Origin: Methanoculleus sp.
GTDB taxonomy: Archaea > Halobacteriota > Methanomicrobia > Methanomicrobiales > Methanoculleaceae
Length of the DNA: 37,437 nucleotides
NCBI RefSeq assembly: GCF_030019085.1
Contig: NZ_JASEFJ010000018.1
Coordinates: 1 to 37,437 of the forward strand
Direction of reading: 5' to 3'
Under the pieces are notes generated by a model that saw nothing but the letters and a program-made list of their open reading frames with translations, made no database searches and was not told the DNA's origin. Of this stretch, positions 15,914-23,990 are shown piece by piece. Position numbers and translations under genes: made by a program. The first letter of the stretch is position 1; each line of letters starts with the position of its first letter.

Positions 15914-18652
15914 ATGGATAACCACCTATCTCCCGATGAGTGTCGGATGACCGCGTGGCACGCTCTCCCGGTGGACGAGGTAGAGCGACTGCTCGCATCA
16001 TCGACAGATGGTCTCACTGAAGAGGAGGCTGCCCGGCGAAAAGAGGTCTTCGGAGAGAACGCACTCCCGAAGAAGCGCCCACCGACAGTCTTTGAGGTCT
16101 TCCTCCGCCAGTTCAAGAGCCCGCTCATCTACGTTCTCCTTGCGGCCGCGATCATCTCCATCCTCTTCGTCGATCTCACCGATGCAATATTCATATTCGC
16201 CGTCCTCCTCCTAAACGCCGTAATTGGAACTTTTCAGGAGGTGAAGGCAGAGAAGGGTGCAACAGCGTTGCAGGAGATGCTCAAGATCCATGCACGCGTG
16301 ATACGGGGCGGCCGGGAGAAGGTTGTGCCTGCTGAGGACCTGGTTCCAGGCGACCGTGTCGTCCTGGAATCTGGCGACCGTGTACCTGCCGATATACGAA
16401 TCATCAGAGCAAAGTCGCTCACCGTCGACGAGTCGCTCCTGACCGGCGAGTCCCATGCGGTCGAAAAGACCGCCGACCCGGTGGACGCGTCGCTGCCCAC
16501 AAGTGACCGACGGAGTATGCTTTATGCCGGCAGCACTGTCATGACCGGGCGCTGCACCGGAGTTGTGGTCGCTACAGGCCAGAATACCGAGATCGGTCAG
16601 ATCGCAGAGAGCGTCACGGGGTCAGAGGGTGGCAAAGCCCCGCTCGTCATCCGTATGGAGGACTTCTCGCGCAAGATCGCCCTCGCCATCCTTGCTGCTA
16701 CAGGGGTGCTCGCGATCATCGTGCTTGGCCAGGGGATGCCTATCCTCGATGTCTTCTTCCTTGCCGTGGCCCTTGCGGTCTCGGCAATTCCCGAGGGGTT
16801 GCCGGTCGCACTGACCGTTGCACTCTCGATCGCGGCGTCTCGGATGGCGGGACGCAATGTCATCGTCCGGTTCCTCGCTGCGGTGGAGAGTCTCGGCAGC
16901 TGCACGCTGATCGCAAGTGACAAGACCGGGACGCTCACCGTGAACCAGCAGACCGCCAGGGTCATCGCCCTCCCCACCGGTGAGAGATTCAGCGTAACCG
17001 GCGCCGGTTACGCTGGTGAGGGAGATGTCCTCGACGAGGACGGTGGCCCGGTGGCCGGGCCCGGCCGCTCCAGACTGGAGCAGCTTGCCCGGGCCACAGT
17101 GATCTGTAACGAGGCCACGCTGGAGCAGACCGACAAAGGAGATTGGACACACCAGGGTGATGCGATTGACGTGGCTTTTCTCGCACTCGCCTACAAACTC
17201 GGCCTTGATCCCGCTGCCATCCGCCAGGGTGCGCCATCCATTGCCGAGATCCCGTTCGAGTCCGACCGGCGCTACGCTGCCGTCTGGTACCGCGACGGGG
17301 ATGAGATCCGGGTAGCGGTCAAGGGGGCAGTCGAGACCCTGCTCCCGCTCTGCCAGAGCATGGTTGCCGGGAGAGGCGGAAGTCTCCCCATCGATCCAGA
17401 CCGCTTAGAGAAGGAACTCGAGTTCCTGACCTCACAGGGCTACCGCGTGCTTGCTGTGGCCCACGGTCGGGAAGAGAGAGAGGTCTCCGTGGAGAACCCG
17501 CAACTTCCTCCCCTTGAACTACTCGGCCTGGTCGGGTTTATCGACCCGATCCGACCTGATGTCCCGGATGCCGTCCGACGGTGCCGTGAAGCAGGGGTAG
17601 ATGTGGTGATGGTGACAGGCGACCATCCCGCAACGGCCCTTGCCATTGCACGTGAACTGGAGATCGCCGACTCGCCAGAACAGGTGATCACAGGCGCGGA
17701 AATAGGCGATACAGGTGACTCGATCACACCAGAGTTTGTCGAGCGGGTGAAGCGGGCCCGGGTCTTTGCTAGGGTGACACCGCTACAGAAACTCCAGATT
17801 GTCAAGGCCTACCGGGAGAGCGGGGCTTTTGTTGCGGTCACAGGAGACGGGGTCAACGACGCCCCGGCACTCCGGAGCGCGAATATCGGGATCGCGATGG
17901 GTTCAGGGACAGATGTGGCCAAGGACACGGCGTCGCTGATCATCGCCGACGATAACTTCGCCTCGATCGTTGCAGGTATCGAAGAGGGACGCTACGCTTA
18001 CGACAACGTCCGCAAAGTCGTCTACCTCCTGATCTCGACCGGGTTTGCGGAAGTTCTTCTCTTCATGCTCGCCATCGCACTGGGTCTGCCGCTGCCGCTT
18101 TTTGCAGTCCAGCTCCTCTGGCTGAACCTGGTGACAAACGGGATCCAGGATGTGGCACTTGCATTCGAGGGCGGGGAGCCCGGCGTAATGAAACGGCCTC
18201 CGCGAAGGCCGGATGAAGGGATCTTCAACCAGCTGATGATAGAGGAGACACTCCTATCCGGCACCGTCATGGCGGTGGTGGCGTTTGGCGCCTGGTACTG
18301 GATGCTCGGCAACGGCTGGGACGAGTTCTCGGCCAGGAACATGCTTGTCCTGCTGATGGTGCTCTTCGAGAACATCCACGCCTTCAACTGCCGGTCGGAG
18401 TATATCTCTGCTTTCCGCGTCCCGGTGAGTCGCAACTACTACCTCTTTGCAGGAGTCGTTATTGCACAGGGTATACACATCCTCGCACTGCATATCCCCG
18501 TCTTCCAGAACGTGCTCCAGGTGCAGCCGGTCTCCCTGGCAGAATGGGCCTTCCTGCTTGCCCTCGCCTCCACCGTCGTGATCGTGATGGAGATCTTCAA
18601 GGCCGTAAGAAAACACCAGCCACCACACCACAAAGTGGAGGAGACTCTTTGA
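15914..18652 (+). CDS. P-type cation-transporting ATPase (P2 class)
   Basis: 912 residues, full length for a P2 ATPase. Actuator loop TGES at about 177-180, M4 motif AIPEGLP at about 291-297, phosphorylation site DKTGTLT with D336, the HAD region VTGDHPATALAIA, the hinge GDGVNDAPAL, and six C-terminal helices. An N-terminal cation-ATPase domain (about 14-75) is present. In M6 the sequence is LWLNLVTNGIQD, where SERCA pumps have NLVTD; an Asn replaces the Ca2+-binding Asp. The exported ion could be Ca2+, Na+ or another cation. GAGGAAG precedes the ATG. It converges with a Ca2+/Na+ exchanger gene, suggesting linked ion homeostasis. Confidence 0.92.
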   Translation: MDNHLSPDECRMTAWHALPVDEVERLLASSTDGLTEEEAARRKEVFGENALPKKRPPTVFEVFLRQFKSPLIYVLLAAAIISILFVDLTDAIFIFAVLLLNAVIGTFQEVKAEKGATALQEMLKIHARVIRGGREKVVPAEDLVPGDRVVLESGDRVPADIRIIRAKSLTVDESLLTGESHAVEKTADPVDASLPTSDRRSMLYAGSTVMTGRCTGVVVATGQNTEIGQIAESVTGSEGGKAPLVIRMEDFSRKIALAILAATGVLAIIVLGQGMPILDVFFLAVALAVSAIPEGLPVALTVALSIAASRMAGRNVIVRFLAAVESLGSCTLIASDKTGTLTVNQQTARVIALPTGERFSVTGAGYAGEGDVLDEDGGPVAGPGRSRLEQLARATVICNEATLEQTDKGDWTHQGDAIDVAFLALAYKLGLDPAAIRQGAPSIAEIPFESDRRYAAVWYRDGDEIRVAVKGAVETLLPLCQSMVAGRGGSLPIDPDRLEKELEFLTSQGYRVLAVAHGREEREVSVENPQLPPLELLGLVGFIDPIRPDVPDAVRRCREAGVDVVMVTGDHPATALAIARELEIADSPEQVITGAEIGDTGDSITPEFVERVKRARVFARVTPLQKLQIVKAYRESGAFVAVTGDGVNDAPALRSANIGIAMGSGTDVAKDTASLIIADDNFASIVAGIEEGRYAYDNVRKVVYLLISTGFAEVLLFMLAIALGLPLPLFAVQLLWLNLVTNGIQDVALAFEGGEPGVMKRPPRRPDEGIFNQLMIEETLLSGTVMAVVAFGAWYWMLGNGWDEFSARNMLVLLMVLFENIHAFNCRSEYISAFRVPVSRNYYLFAGVVIAQGIHILALHIPVFQNVLQVQPVSLAEWAFLLALASTVVIVMEIFKAVRKHQPPHHKVEETL

Positions 18653-18834
18653 TCCGGTTGGCGCTCTACCGACCGACCAACCATCCAGGACAGGGATAGG
18701 AAAGTGGGCATCTGGTGAGAAAACCCCACTCTCACTCCAACCTTCTCCTTGTTGAATTAGACCTGGTTGGCGGACACGTATCCCCGATGACCCCTTCTAT
18801 CAGGTCATCTCCGCTTTTTATTGTGAAAGAACTC

Positions 18835-19779
18835 TCAAACAACCGGCACCGCCCCGAAGATCCAGGCGATATAGACTGCATAGCCAAGGAGCAGGATGCC
18901 CGACCAGACCCGCACGATGCGGGGACGGGCAAAGAGCAGTGGAAGGATAGCGACCGAGAAGAGCACGACAACAACGATATCGATGGGTGATCCGATCGTC
19001 GCGGGGGCAAGGAGGAGGCTTATCCCGAGTACCAGCAGGAGGTTAAAGATGTTGCTTCCGAGGATGTTGCCGACCGAGATGGATCCCTTGTCTTTTGCGG
19101 CGGCGACTACCGATGTTGCGAGTTCCGGGATGGAGGTGCCGACAGCGACGACCGAGACGCCGATGACAAACGCCGGGATCCCAAGGGCCTCCGCGAACGT
19201 GACAGCGCCGTCGACGACCAGTTGTGCCCCGATGATGACCGCAGCAAGCCCGAGGCTGATGTAGAGAGCGTCAACCCATCCATGTGACCTGAGTTCGACA
19301 CCTTCCTCCTCACGCTCCTCCCGCAGGAGGAGAAGAAGGATACCCACAAAGAGTATGAGGAAAATTGTGCCGGCAAAGACGTCAAGTATCCCCATAAAGG
19401 CGAAAACTGCAAACACCGCCGTCGCAACGAGCATCAGCCAGGTGTAGCGGATCAGGGAGGAGCGAGACGTCCCGGAGGCGGTGATCATCCCCGGCCGGAT
19501 GAGGGTGCAGAGCGCGAGGACAAGAGCGATGTTTGCTATGTTGCTCCCAATGACGTTTCCAACCGCTATATCTGAGTTTCCAATGGCCGCAGCGCTCGTG
19601 CTGACAACGAGCTCGGGTAAAGAGGTACCAAAAGCGATTATCGTTGACCCTATAAGGGCAGGGGAGATCCGGTGCCGGAGAGCAAGACCGCTTCCACCGC
19701 CAACGAAGAGATCGGCCCCTTTGACCAGGAGCAATACACCGATGATGAATAGGACGAATGTCGCGATCACAGAAAACAC
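18835..19779 (-). CDS. CaxA/YrbG-type Ca2+ or Na+ exchanger
   Basis: 314 residues with about ten membrane helices in two inverted halves. Each half carries an alpha repeat: GTSLPELVVS followed by GNVIGSNIANI in the first, and GTSIPELATS followed by GNILGSNIFNLL in the second. The Glu in each PEL and the Asn in each GSN are the family's ion-binding residues; all are intact. A charged cytosolic loop (REEREEEGVELR) joins the halves. It exchanges Ca2+ for Na+ or H+ across the membrane. The start is a GTG at 19779. The 182-base space to the convergent P-type ATPase holds no gene. Confidence 0.92.
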   Translation of the reverse strand: MFSVIATFVLFIIGVLLLVKGADLFVGGGSGLALRHRISPALIGSTIIAFGTSLPELVVSTSAAAIGNSDIAVGNVIGSNIANIALVLALCTLIRPGMITASGTSRSSLIRYTWLMLVATAVFAVFAFMGILDVFAGTIFLILFVGILLLLLREEREEEGVELRSHGWVDALYISLGLAAVIIGAQLVVDGAVTFAEALGIPAFVIGVSVVAVGTSIPELATSVVAAAKDKGSISVGNILGSNIFNLLLVLGISLLLAPATIGSPIDIVVVVLFSVAILPLLFARPRIVRVWSGILLLGYAVYIAWIFGAVPVV

Positions 19780-20078
19780 ACCACCGAATATTGGGATTTG
19801 TTGGATCGGGGAGAATAATACGTTTCCGGAGCTTGATAGGGGGCCTCAGATGAGTGGGGGACCGTTGATCGAGACGAACCGCATCTGCCGAAGCAGATAT
19901 CCCCTCCGGCGTCCAAATACCCCGATAGAGATCCGCCAGACACCGACTCGACTGCCTGGGGATAGAGGGTGGGTGCTGAACTACGTTCACGTTTGACGAA
20001 CAGATTGCCGCCCTTGAGGCAGAGCGCGACCGACTTTTCCGGTTCCCGGAGGACGAGTTTATTGCGATCGTCCAGGAC

Positions 20079-20687
20079 GTGGGGTTCTCCTGCGACCGCT
20101 GTGGCCGGTGCTGCACACGCGAGTTTAACGGTCACGTCTTTCTGCTTGAGGAGGACACCGAGAGCGTCCGATCGTTTGCGCCCGATGTCATCATCCCGGC
20201 TCCGGGCTTCGACGCCTGCGACGACGAGGGGAGGTTCTACGTCTCCGGGTATGCCTTAAAGACGAGACCTGACGGATCATGTATCTTCCTTGATGATGGC
20301 AGGTGCAGTATATACGAGCGGCGGTTCTCCATCTGCCGGGTTTACCCCTACATGCTCCACCGCGAGGCCGACGAGAAGGGCAGGGTTGACTGGCGGCAGA
20401 TAAGCGGCCTTAACGAGCATGGAACCTACAACAACCCGATCGACGATGCCGAATGCGCCAGGATCTTTCGGGAGACTGTGGCGTACGAGGCGGCATTCCT
20501 CGACCAGGAGATCAGGTTCCGCCAGGCCCTGCGTGACCTCTTCGCACGGGAAGGACTGCGATATGTCCGGCGGACATACGACCACCTGATGCGGGAGTTC
20601 CGCAACGGTGCCAAGGTAGAGGTTCGTGTCTTCCACCAGGGGCGTTTTGAATCGCACCTCATCAAGCACGATCTCTACGACCGATGA
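20079..20687 (+). CDS. YkgJ-like Fe-S or zinc cluster protein
   Basis: 202 residues from GTG 20079. The N-terminal CDRCGRCC cluster, then CIFLDDGRCSIYERRFSICRVYPY, match the UPF0153/YkgJ family, whose Cys residues bind a metal cluster. The remaining C-terminal 120 residues are helical and less conserved. The frame is open upstream to a TGA at 19977, and the 32 codons before the GTG read like protein (ALEAERDRLFRFPEDEFIAI) but contain no ATG, GTG or TTG start. The original N-terminus may therefore have used ACG at 19983, or its start was lost. Function of the family is unknown. Confidence 0.75.
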   Translation: MGFSCDRCGRCCTREFNGHVFLLEEDTESVRSFAPDVIIPAPGFDACDDEGRFYVSGYALKTRPDGSCIFLDDGRCSIYERRFSICRVYPYMLHREADEKGRVDWRQISGLNEHGTYNNPIDDAECARIFRETVAYEAAFLDQEIRFRQALRDLFAREGLRYVRRTYDHLMREFRNGAKVEVRVFHQGRFESHLIKHDLYDR

Positions 20688-20739
20688 GATGGGGTTGGGC
20701 ACCCCATGAGCCGTCCTTACACGCAAGATGCCTGAGGGT

Positions 20740-20761
20740 GCAGTGCCTCCCTCGGCACTGC
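20740..20761. terminator. Hairpin between convergent genes
   Basis: GCAGTGCC and GGCACTGC form a perfect 8-bp stem with a 6-base loop, midway between the YkgJ-like gene (ends 20687) and echF (ends 20807). Its position suggests transcript-end processing for both genes. No T run is present on either side. Confidence 0.5.
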
Positions 20762-20806
20762 GGTGACACCCCGCTCCTCCAGGCCTGACCTGACTCTACC
20801 CACCCT

Positions 20807-21205
20807 TCAGGCGTTCTCCCCCGCACCCTCTTCCTTTGGTTTCTTCGCGGGTTTCTCCGGCTTCACGTAGGTTATGTGATAGCGCTCAACCACACGGTCC
20901 ACAACTGGTGGGAAGTACTCCTGTTCCATCGTGAGGCTATCAAACTGACAGCCCTCAACGCACTCGCCACAGGCAATGCACCGCATGCGATCGATCTCCC
21001 AGAAGTTTGCCTCTTTGTCCAGGTTGATCGCCCCCGAGGGACACCGCCGGGAGCAGATGCCACATGAACGACAGGTGGCCGGGTTGAAGACAACATGTCC
21101 CCGGGTGATCGGACCCTTCCTTGCCGCCACGGCAGGGTAGCGCCGGGTGGCGGGACCACCAGAAAGATTTCGGAGAACCGTCTTTGTCATCTGAAATATT
21201 CCCAT
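20807..21205 (-). CDS. echF: Ech hydrogenase ferredoxin-like subunit
   Basis: 132 residues carrying two [4Fe-4S] binding motifs: CRSCGICSRRCP and CIACGECVEGCQ. It passes electrons between the hydrogenase core and soluble ferredoxin. The C-terminus is a Lys/Pro/Glu-rich tail. ATG 21205 is chosen because GAGGA precedes it and it lies seven bases after the echE stop; the longer frame has no support. Last gene of the six-gene ech operon. Confidence 0.92.
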   Translation of the reverse strand: MGIFQMTKTVLRNLSGGPATRRYPAVAARKGPITRGHVVFNPATCRSCGICSRRCPSGAINLDKEANFWEIDRMRCIACGECVEGCQFDSLTMEQEYFPPVVDRVVERYHITYVKPEKPAKKPKEEGAGENA

Positions 21206-21212
21206 TCCTCGT

Positions 21213-22292
21213 TCACCTCTCCGTACAGCTGATACAGGGATCGATCGAGAGCACAACCACCGGGACATCCGCAAGCTGGACGCCCGGGAGCATCTTCACG
21301 AGCGATGGTATGTTTGTTAGCGTCGGTGTCCGGATGCGGGCACGAGACAGGTTCTTTGTCCCGTCACCCCTGAGATAGTAGACAACCTCGCCCCTCGGTT
21401 GCTCCGCACGGGAGAAATACTCACCTTCCGGCGTTCCTCTGACCTTCACATCGATCGGGCCCTCTGGCATCTCCTCGATCGCACGCCTGACCAGGTCGAT
21501 TGAGGCATGGACCTCTCTGAGCCTTACAGCGCACCTGGCATAGCAGTCGCCCGCGGTCTCGATGACCGGTTTGAAACCGAGATCCCCATAGGCGGCGTAG
21601 CCAGTCTCCCGATGATCCATCTCGACACCGCTTGCCCTCGCAGTCGGGCCAACAGCGCCAAGGTCGTAGGCTTCCGCCTTTGACAGGACACCAAGCCCAC
21701 GGAGACGGTTTTTCACCGTCGTATCGTTTAAGAAGACATGGCCGAGGTCACGGCATTCCTCCTCGAAAGACTCAAGTCCACGGTGAATCTCATCGAGTTT
21801 CTCCTGCCCTATATCTCGCCGAACACCACCGACCTTACAGGTGCCCTGGATGACCCGGCCGCCGGTCGTGTCCTCCAGCACGTCAAGCACCTTCTCACGG
21901 AGGCGCCATGAGCGCATGAAGAGGTTCTCGAAGCCCATCGAGTCAGCAAAGAGCCCGAGCCAGAGGAGGTGAGAGTGAAGACGGGAGTACTCTGACCATA
22001 TCGTCCGGAGGTATCGCGCACGGTCGGGGACCTCGATCTCCATGATCTTCTCTATACCCTGACAGTAACAGAGGCTGTGAATAAAACTGCAGATCCCGCA
22101 GATCCTTTCAGCCACGTATACGAACTCGGGATACTCACGCTTCTGCACAAGCTGCTCGAGTCCACGGTGGATGTAGCCGATGGAGGGGATCGCCTCCACC
22201 ACCTTCTCGTCCTCAAGGACGAGATCGATGTGGATCGGCTCAGGCAGCACAGGGTGTTGCGGCCCGAACGGCACGATTATTCGTTCTGGCAT
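21213..22292 (-). CDS. echE: Ech hydrogenase [NiFe] large subunit
   Basis: 359 residues, homologous to the 49-kDa subunit of complex I (NuoD). Both nickel-binding motifs are intact: N-terminal RICGIC (about 63-68) and C-terminal DPCISC (about 352-357), ending only three residues later. The protein has almost no C-terminal extension, so maturation may not need the usual protease cleavage (inference). This is the H2-activating subunit. Its ATG lies inside the end of echD, a 16-bp overlap. Confidence 0.95.
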   Translation of the reverse strand: MPERIIVPFGPQHPVLPEPIHIDLVLEDEKVVEAIPSIGYIHRGLEQLVQKREYPEFVYVAERICGICSFIHSLCYCQGIEKIMEIEVPDRARYLRTIWSEYSRLHSHLLWLGLFADSMGFENLFMRSWRLREKVLDVLEDTTGGRVIQGTCKVGGVRRDIGQEKLDEIHRGLESFEEECRDLGHVFLNDTTVKNRLRGLGVLSKAEAYDLGAVGPTARASGVEMDHRETGYAAYGDLGFKPVIETAGDCYARCAVRLREVHASIDLVRRAIEEMPEGPIDVKVRGTPEGEYFSRAEQPRGEVVYYLRGDGTKNLSRARIRTPTLTNIPSLVKMLPGVQLADVPVVVLSIDPCISCTER

Positions 22293-22657
22293 GGGTCCTC
22301 CCCCTTCCTGGTGACGCTGAACGGATACTTCTTAGCCGTCCTGATGAACGTCCCCTTAAAGTCGATGTTGATCCCGGAGACAGGGATCCCGAAGAGGTCG
22401 TGCATCTCGTTCTCATAGACGAACGCTCCCCAGTAGATCCCGGAGATGCTTGGAACCTCCGTATCGGGCCCGACCTTCAGACGGAGGTTTTTGAGGTGGT
22501 AGCCCTTATCAAACGAGTAGTTGATCTCATATATCCCACCGACGTCGGTGCACCCAATCTGGACGAGACGGTATCCGTCGGCATGAAGCCTATCGACCTC
22601 CCGGAGTAGATCAGGATGGGCGACCTCGATGATCGTCTGTTCCTCCTGTAGTGTCAT
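22277..22657 (-). CDS. echD: Ech hydrogenase NuoC-like subunit
   Basis: 126 residues with the 30-kDa complex I subunit motif in shortened form: VPSISGIYWGAFVYENEMHDLFGI. The YENE-HDLFG segment is the family hallmark. It has no cofactor and stabilises the large and small subunits on the membrane arm. It begins with ATGA overlapping the echC stop, and ends overlapping echE by 16 bp. Confidence 0.93.
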   Translation of the reverse strand: MTLQEEQTIIEVAHPDLLREVDRLHADGYRLVQIGCTDVGGIYEINYSFDKGYHLKNLRLKVGPDTEVPSISGIYWGAFVYENEMHDLFGIPVSGINIDFKGTFIRTAKKYPFSVTRKGEDPCQNE

Positions 22658-23127
22658 GCAGTCTCACCTGCCTCTTCTGAATGCTGCTCCATCACTTTCA
22701 TCTTCGCTCGCTTCTCCTCCAGGATCGAGAGCGCCTTCACGACACCATCGATGATCTGCTCCGGCCTTGCCGCACAACCAGGGACGTAGACGTCCACCGG
22801 GATCACTCTGTCGACTCCACCAACGATGTTGTAGCACTCCCGGAATATGCCGCCCGATGCGGCGCAGATACCGACCGCAACGACAACTCTGGGCTCCGGC
22901 ATCTGCTCATAGAGATTCTTCACCACCTGCCGGTTCTGCTCGTTTACCCCGCCGGTGATCAGCAGGATGTCCGCGTGTTTGGGGTTCCCGGTGTTGATGA
23001 TGCCGAACCGCTCCACATCGTAGAGCGGTGTCAGGCATGCCAGTACCTCGATATCGCAGCCGTTACAGCTCGACGCATCGTAGTGAAGGATCCAGGGTGA
23101 TCGCTTCAGGAATGCCATGCTACTCAT
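22654..23127 (-). CDS. echC: Ech hydrogenase small Fe-S subunit
   Basis: 157 residues, the NuoB/PSST-type small subunit that holds the proximal [4Fe-4S] cluster. Cys ligands lie in SSCNGCDIE, GICAASGGIF and VPGCAARPEQ. ATG 23127 overlaps the echB stop by ATGA, which fixes the start; the upstream in-frame extension is in echB coding sequence. It transfers electrons from the NiFe centre in EchE to EchF. Confidence 0.95.
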   Translation of the reverse strand: MSSMAFLKRSPWILHYDASSCNGCDIEVLACLTPLYDVERFGIINTGNPKHADILLITGGVNEQNRQVVKNLYEQMPEPRVVVAVGICAASGGIFRECYNIVGGVDRVIPVDVYVPGCAARPEQIIDGVVKALSILEEKRAKMKVMEQHSEEAGETA

Positions 23128-23990
23128 GCACCTCCAAGCGTCATATAAGAGAGGATCGCCAGGTTCACGATCCCGAGCAACGCCGCAAACCACCCGGTCT
23201 TCAGCGCCGCCTGCCACCGCACACGTGCCGTGGTGTTATCGACAAAGATCTCAGCAAGATACGTGAGCGCGACCGCAACCACCCCGATCACCGGGTTCCA
23301 GGCGAAGAATAGGTAGACCAGACCCAGGAGGAATACAGTCTCATACCAGTGCGCGATCTCGATCGTCCCGAGTGTCGGGCCCGAGAACTCGGTCGTTATG
23401 CCCTTGACGATCTCCTGGTGGGCGTGGTGCGACGTCGATATGTCGAACGGGGACTTCCTGAACTTGATCGTGAGGACGATGGCAAGGCCAATGAAGACAC
23501 CCGGAAGGTAGAGAATGGCCGGAACGACCACTGCGGCAATCTCGGCAACATAGAAACTGTTCGTGACCATGTAGAGACCGACCGCCACAAGTATGACCAT
23601 CGGTTCGTAGGCCATCAGCTGGATCAGCTCGCGCTCCGCCCCGATGTGGCTGTAGGGGGAGTGGACGGCGTATGCACCGAGCACCAGGAAGACGTGGGCG
23701 AGAGTGAAGGCAAAGACTGTCAGCAGCAGGTCCCCTCCCGCGAAGAAGAGCGCGCCGGCAAGGGCAATGAAGACCAGGTAAGCAAGAACGTAGAAGTTCT
23801 GCGCCGTGGTGACAACAACCCGCTCCTTCTCGAAAAGCTTTCCAACATCGTAGAACGGCTGCAGGAGCGGCGGGCCGACTCTCCCCTGCATCCTAGCGGT
23901 GATCTTACGATCGATTCCGGCAATGAGACCGCCTGCCAGGGGTGCCAGGATAAGGAATAAGACCGCACCTATAAGCCATGTCCAGGTCAT
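23124..23990 (-). CDS. echB: Ech hydrogenase NuoH-like membrane subunit
   Basis: 288 residues with about eight membrane helices, homologous to complex I NuoH. Family-typical stretches include KITARMQGRVGPPLLQPFYD near the N-terminus, AERELIQLMAYEPM, and KFRKSPFDIS followed by SHHAHQEIVKG. The acidic residues in these loops couple redox chemistry to ion translocation. Its ATG overlaps the echA stop (ATGA at 23987-23990). It anchors the hydrophilic subunits to EchA. Confidence 0.95.
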   Translation of the reverse strand: MTWTWLIGAVLFLILAPLAGGLIAGIDRKITARMQGRVGPPLLQPFYDVGKLFEKERVVVTTAQNFYVLAYLVFIALAGALFFAGGDLLLTVFAFTLAHVFLVLGAYAVHSPYSHIGAERELIQLMAYEPMVILVAVGLYMVTNSFYVAEIAAVVVPAILYLPGVFIGLAIVLTIKFRKSPFDISTSHHAHQEIVKGITTEFSGPTLGTIEIAHWYETVFLLGLVYLFFAWNPVIGVVAVALTYLAEIFVDNTTARVRWQAALKTGWFAALLGIVNLAILSYMTLGGA

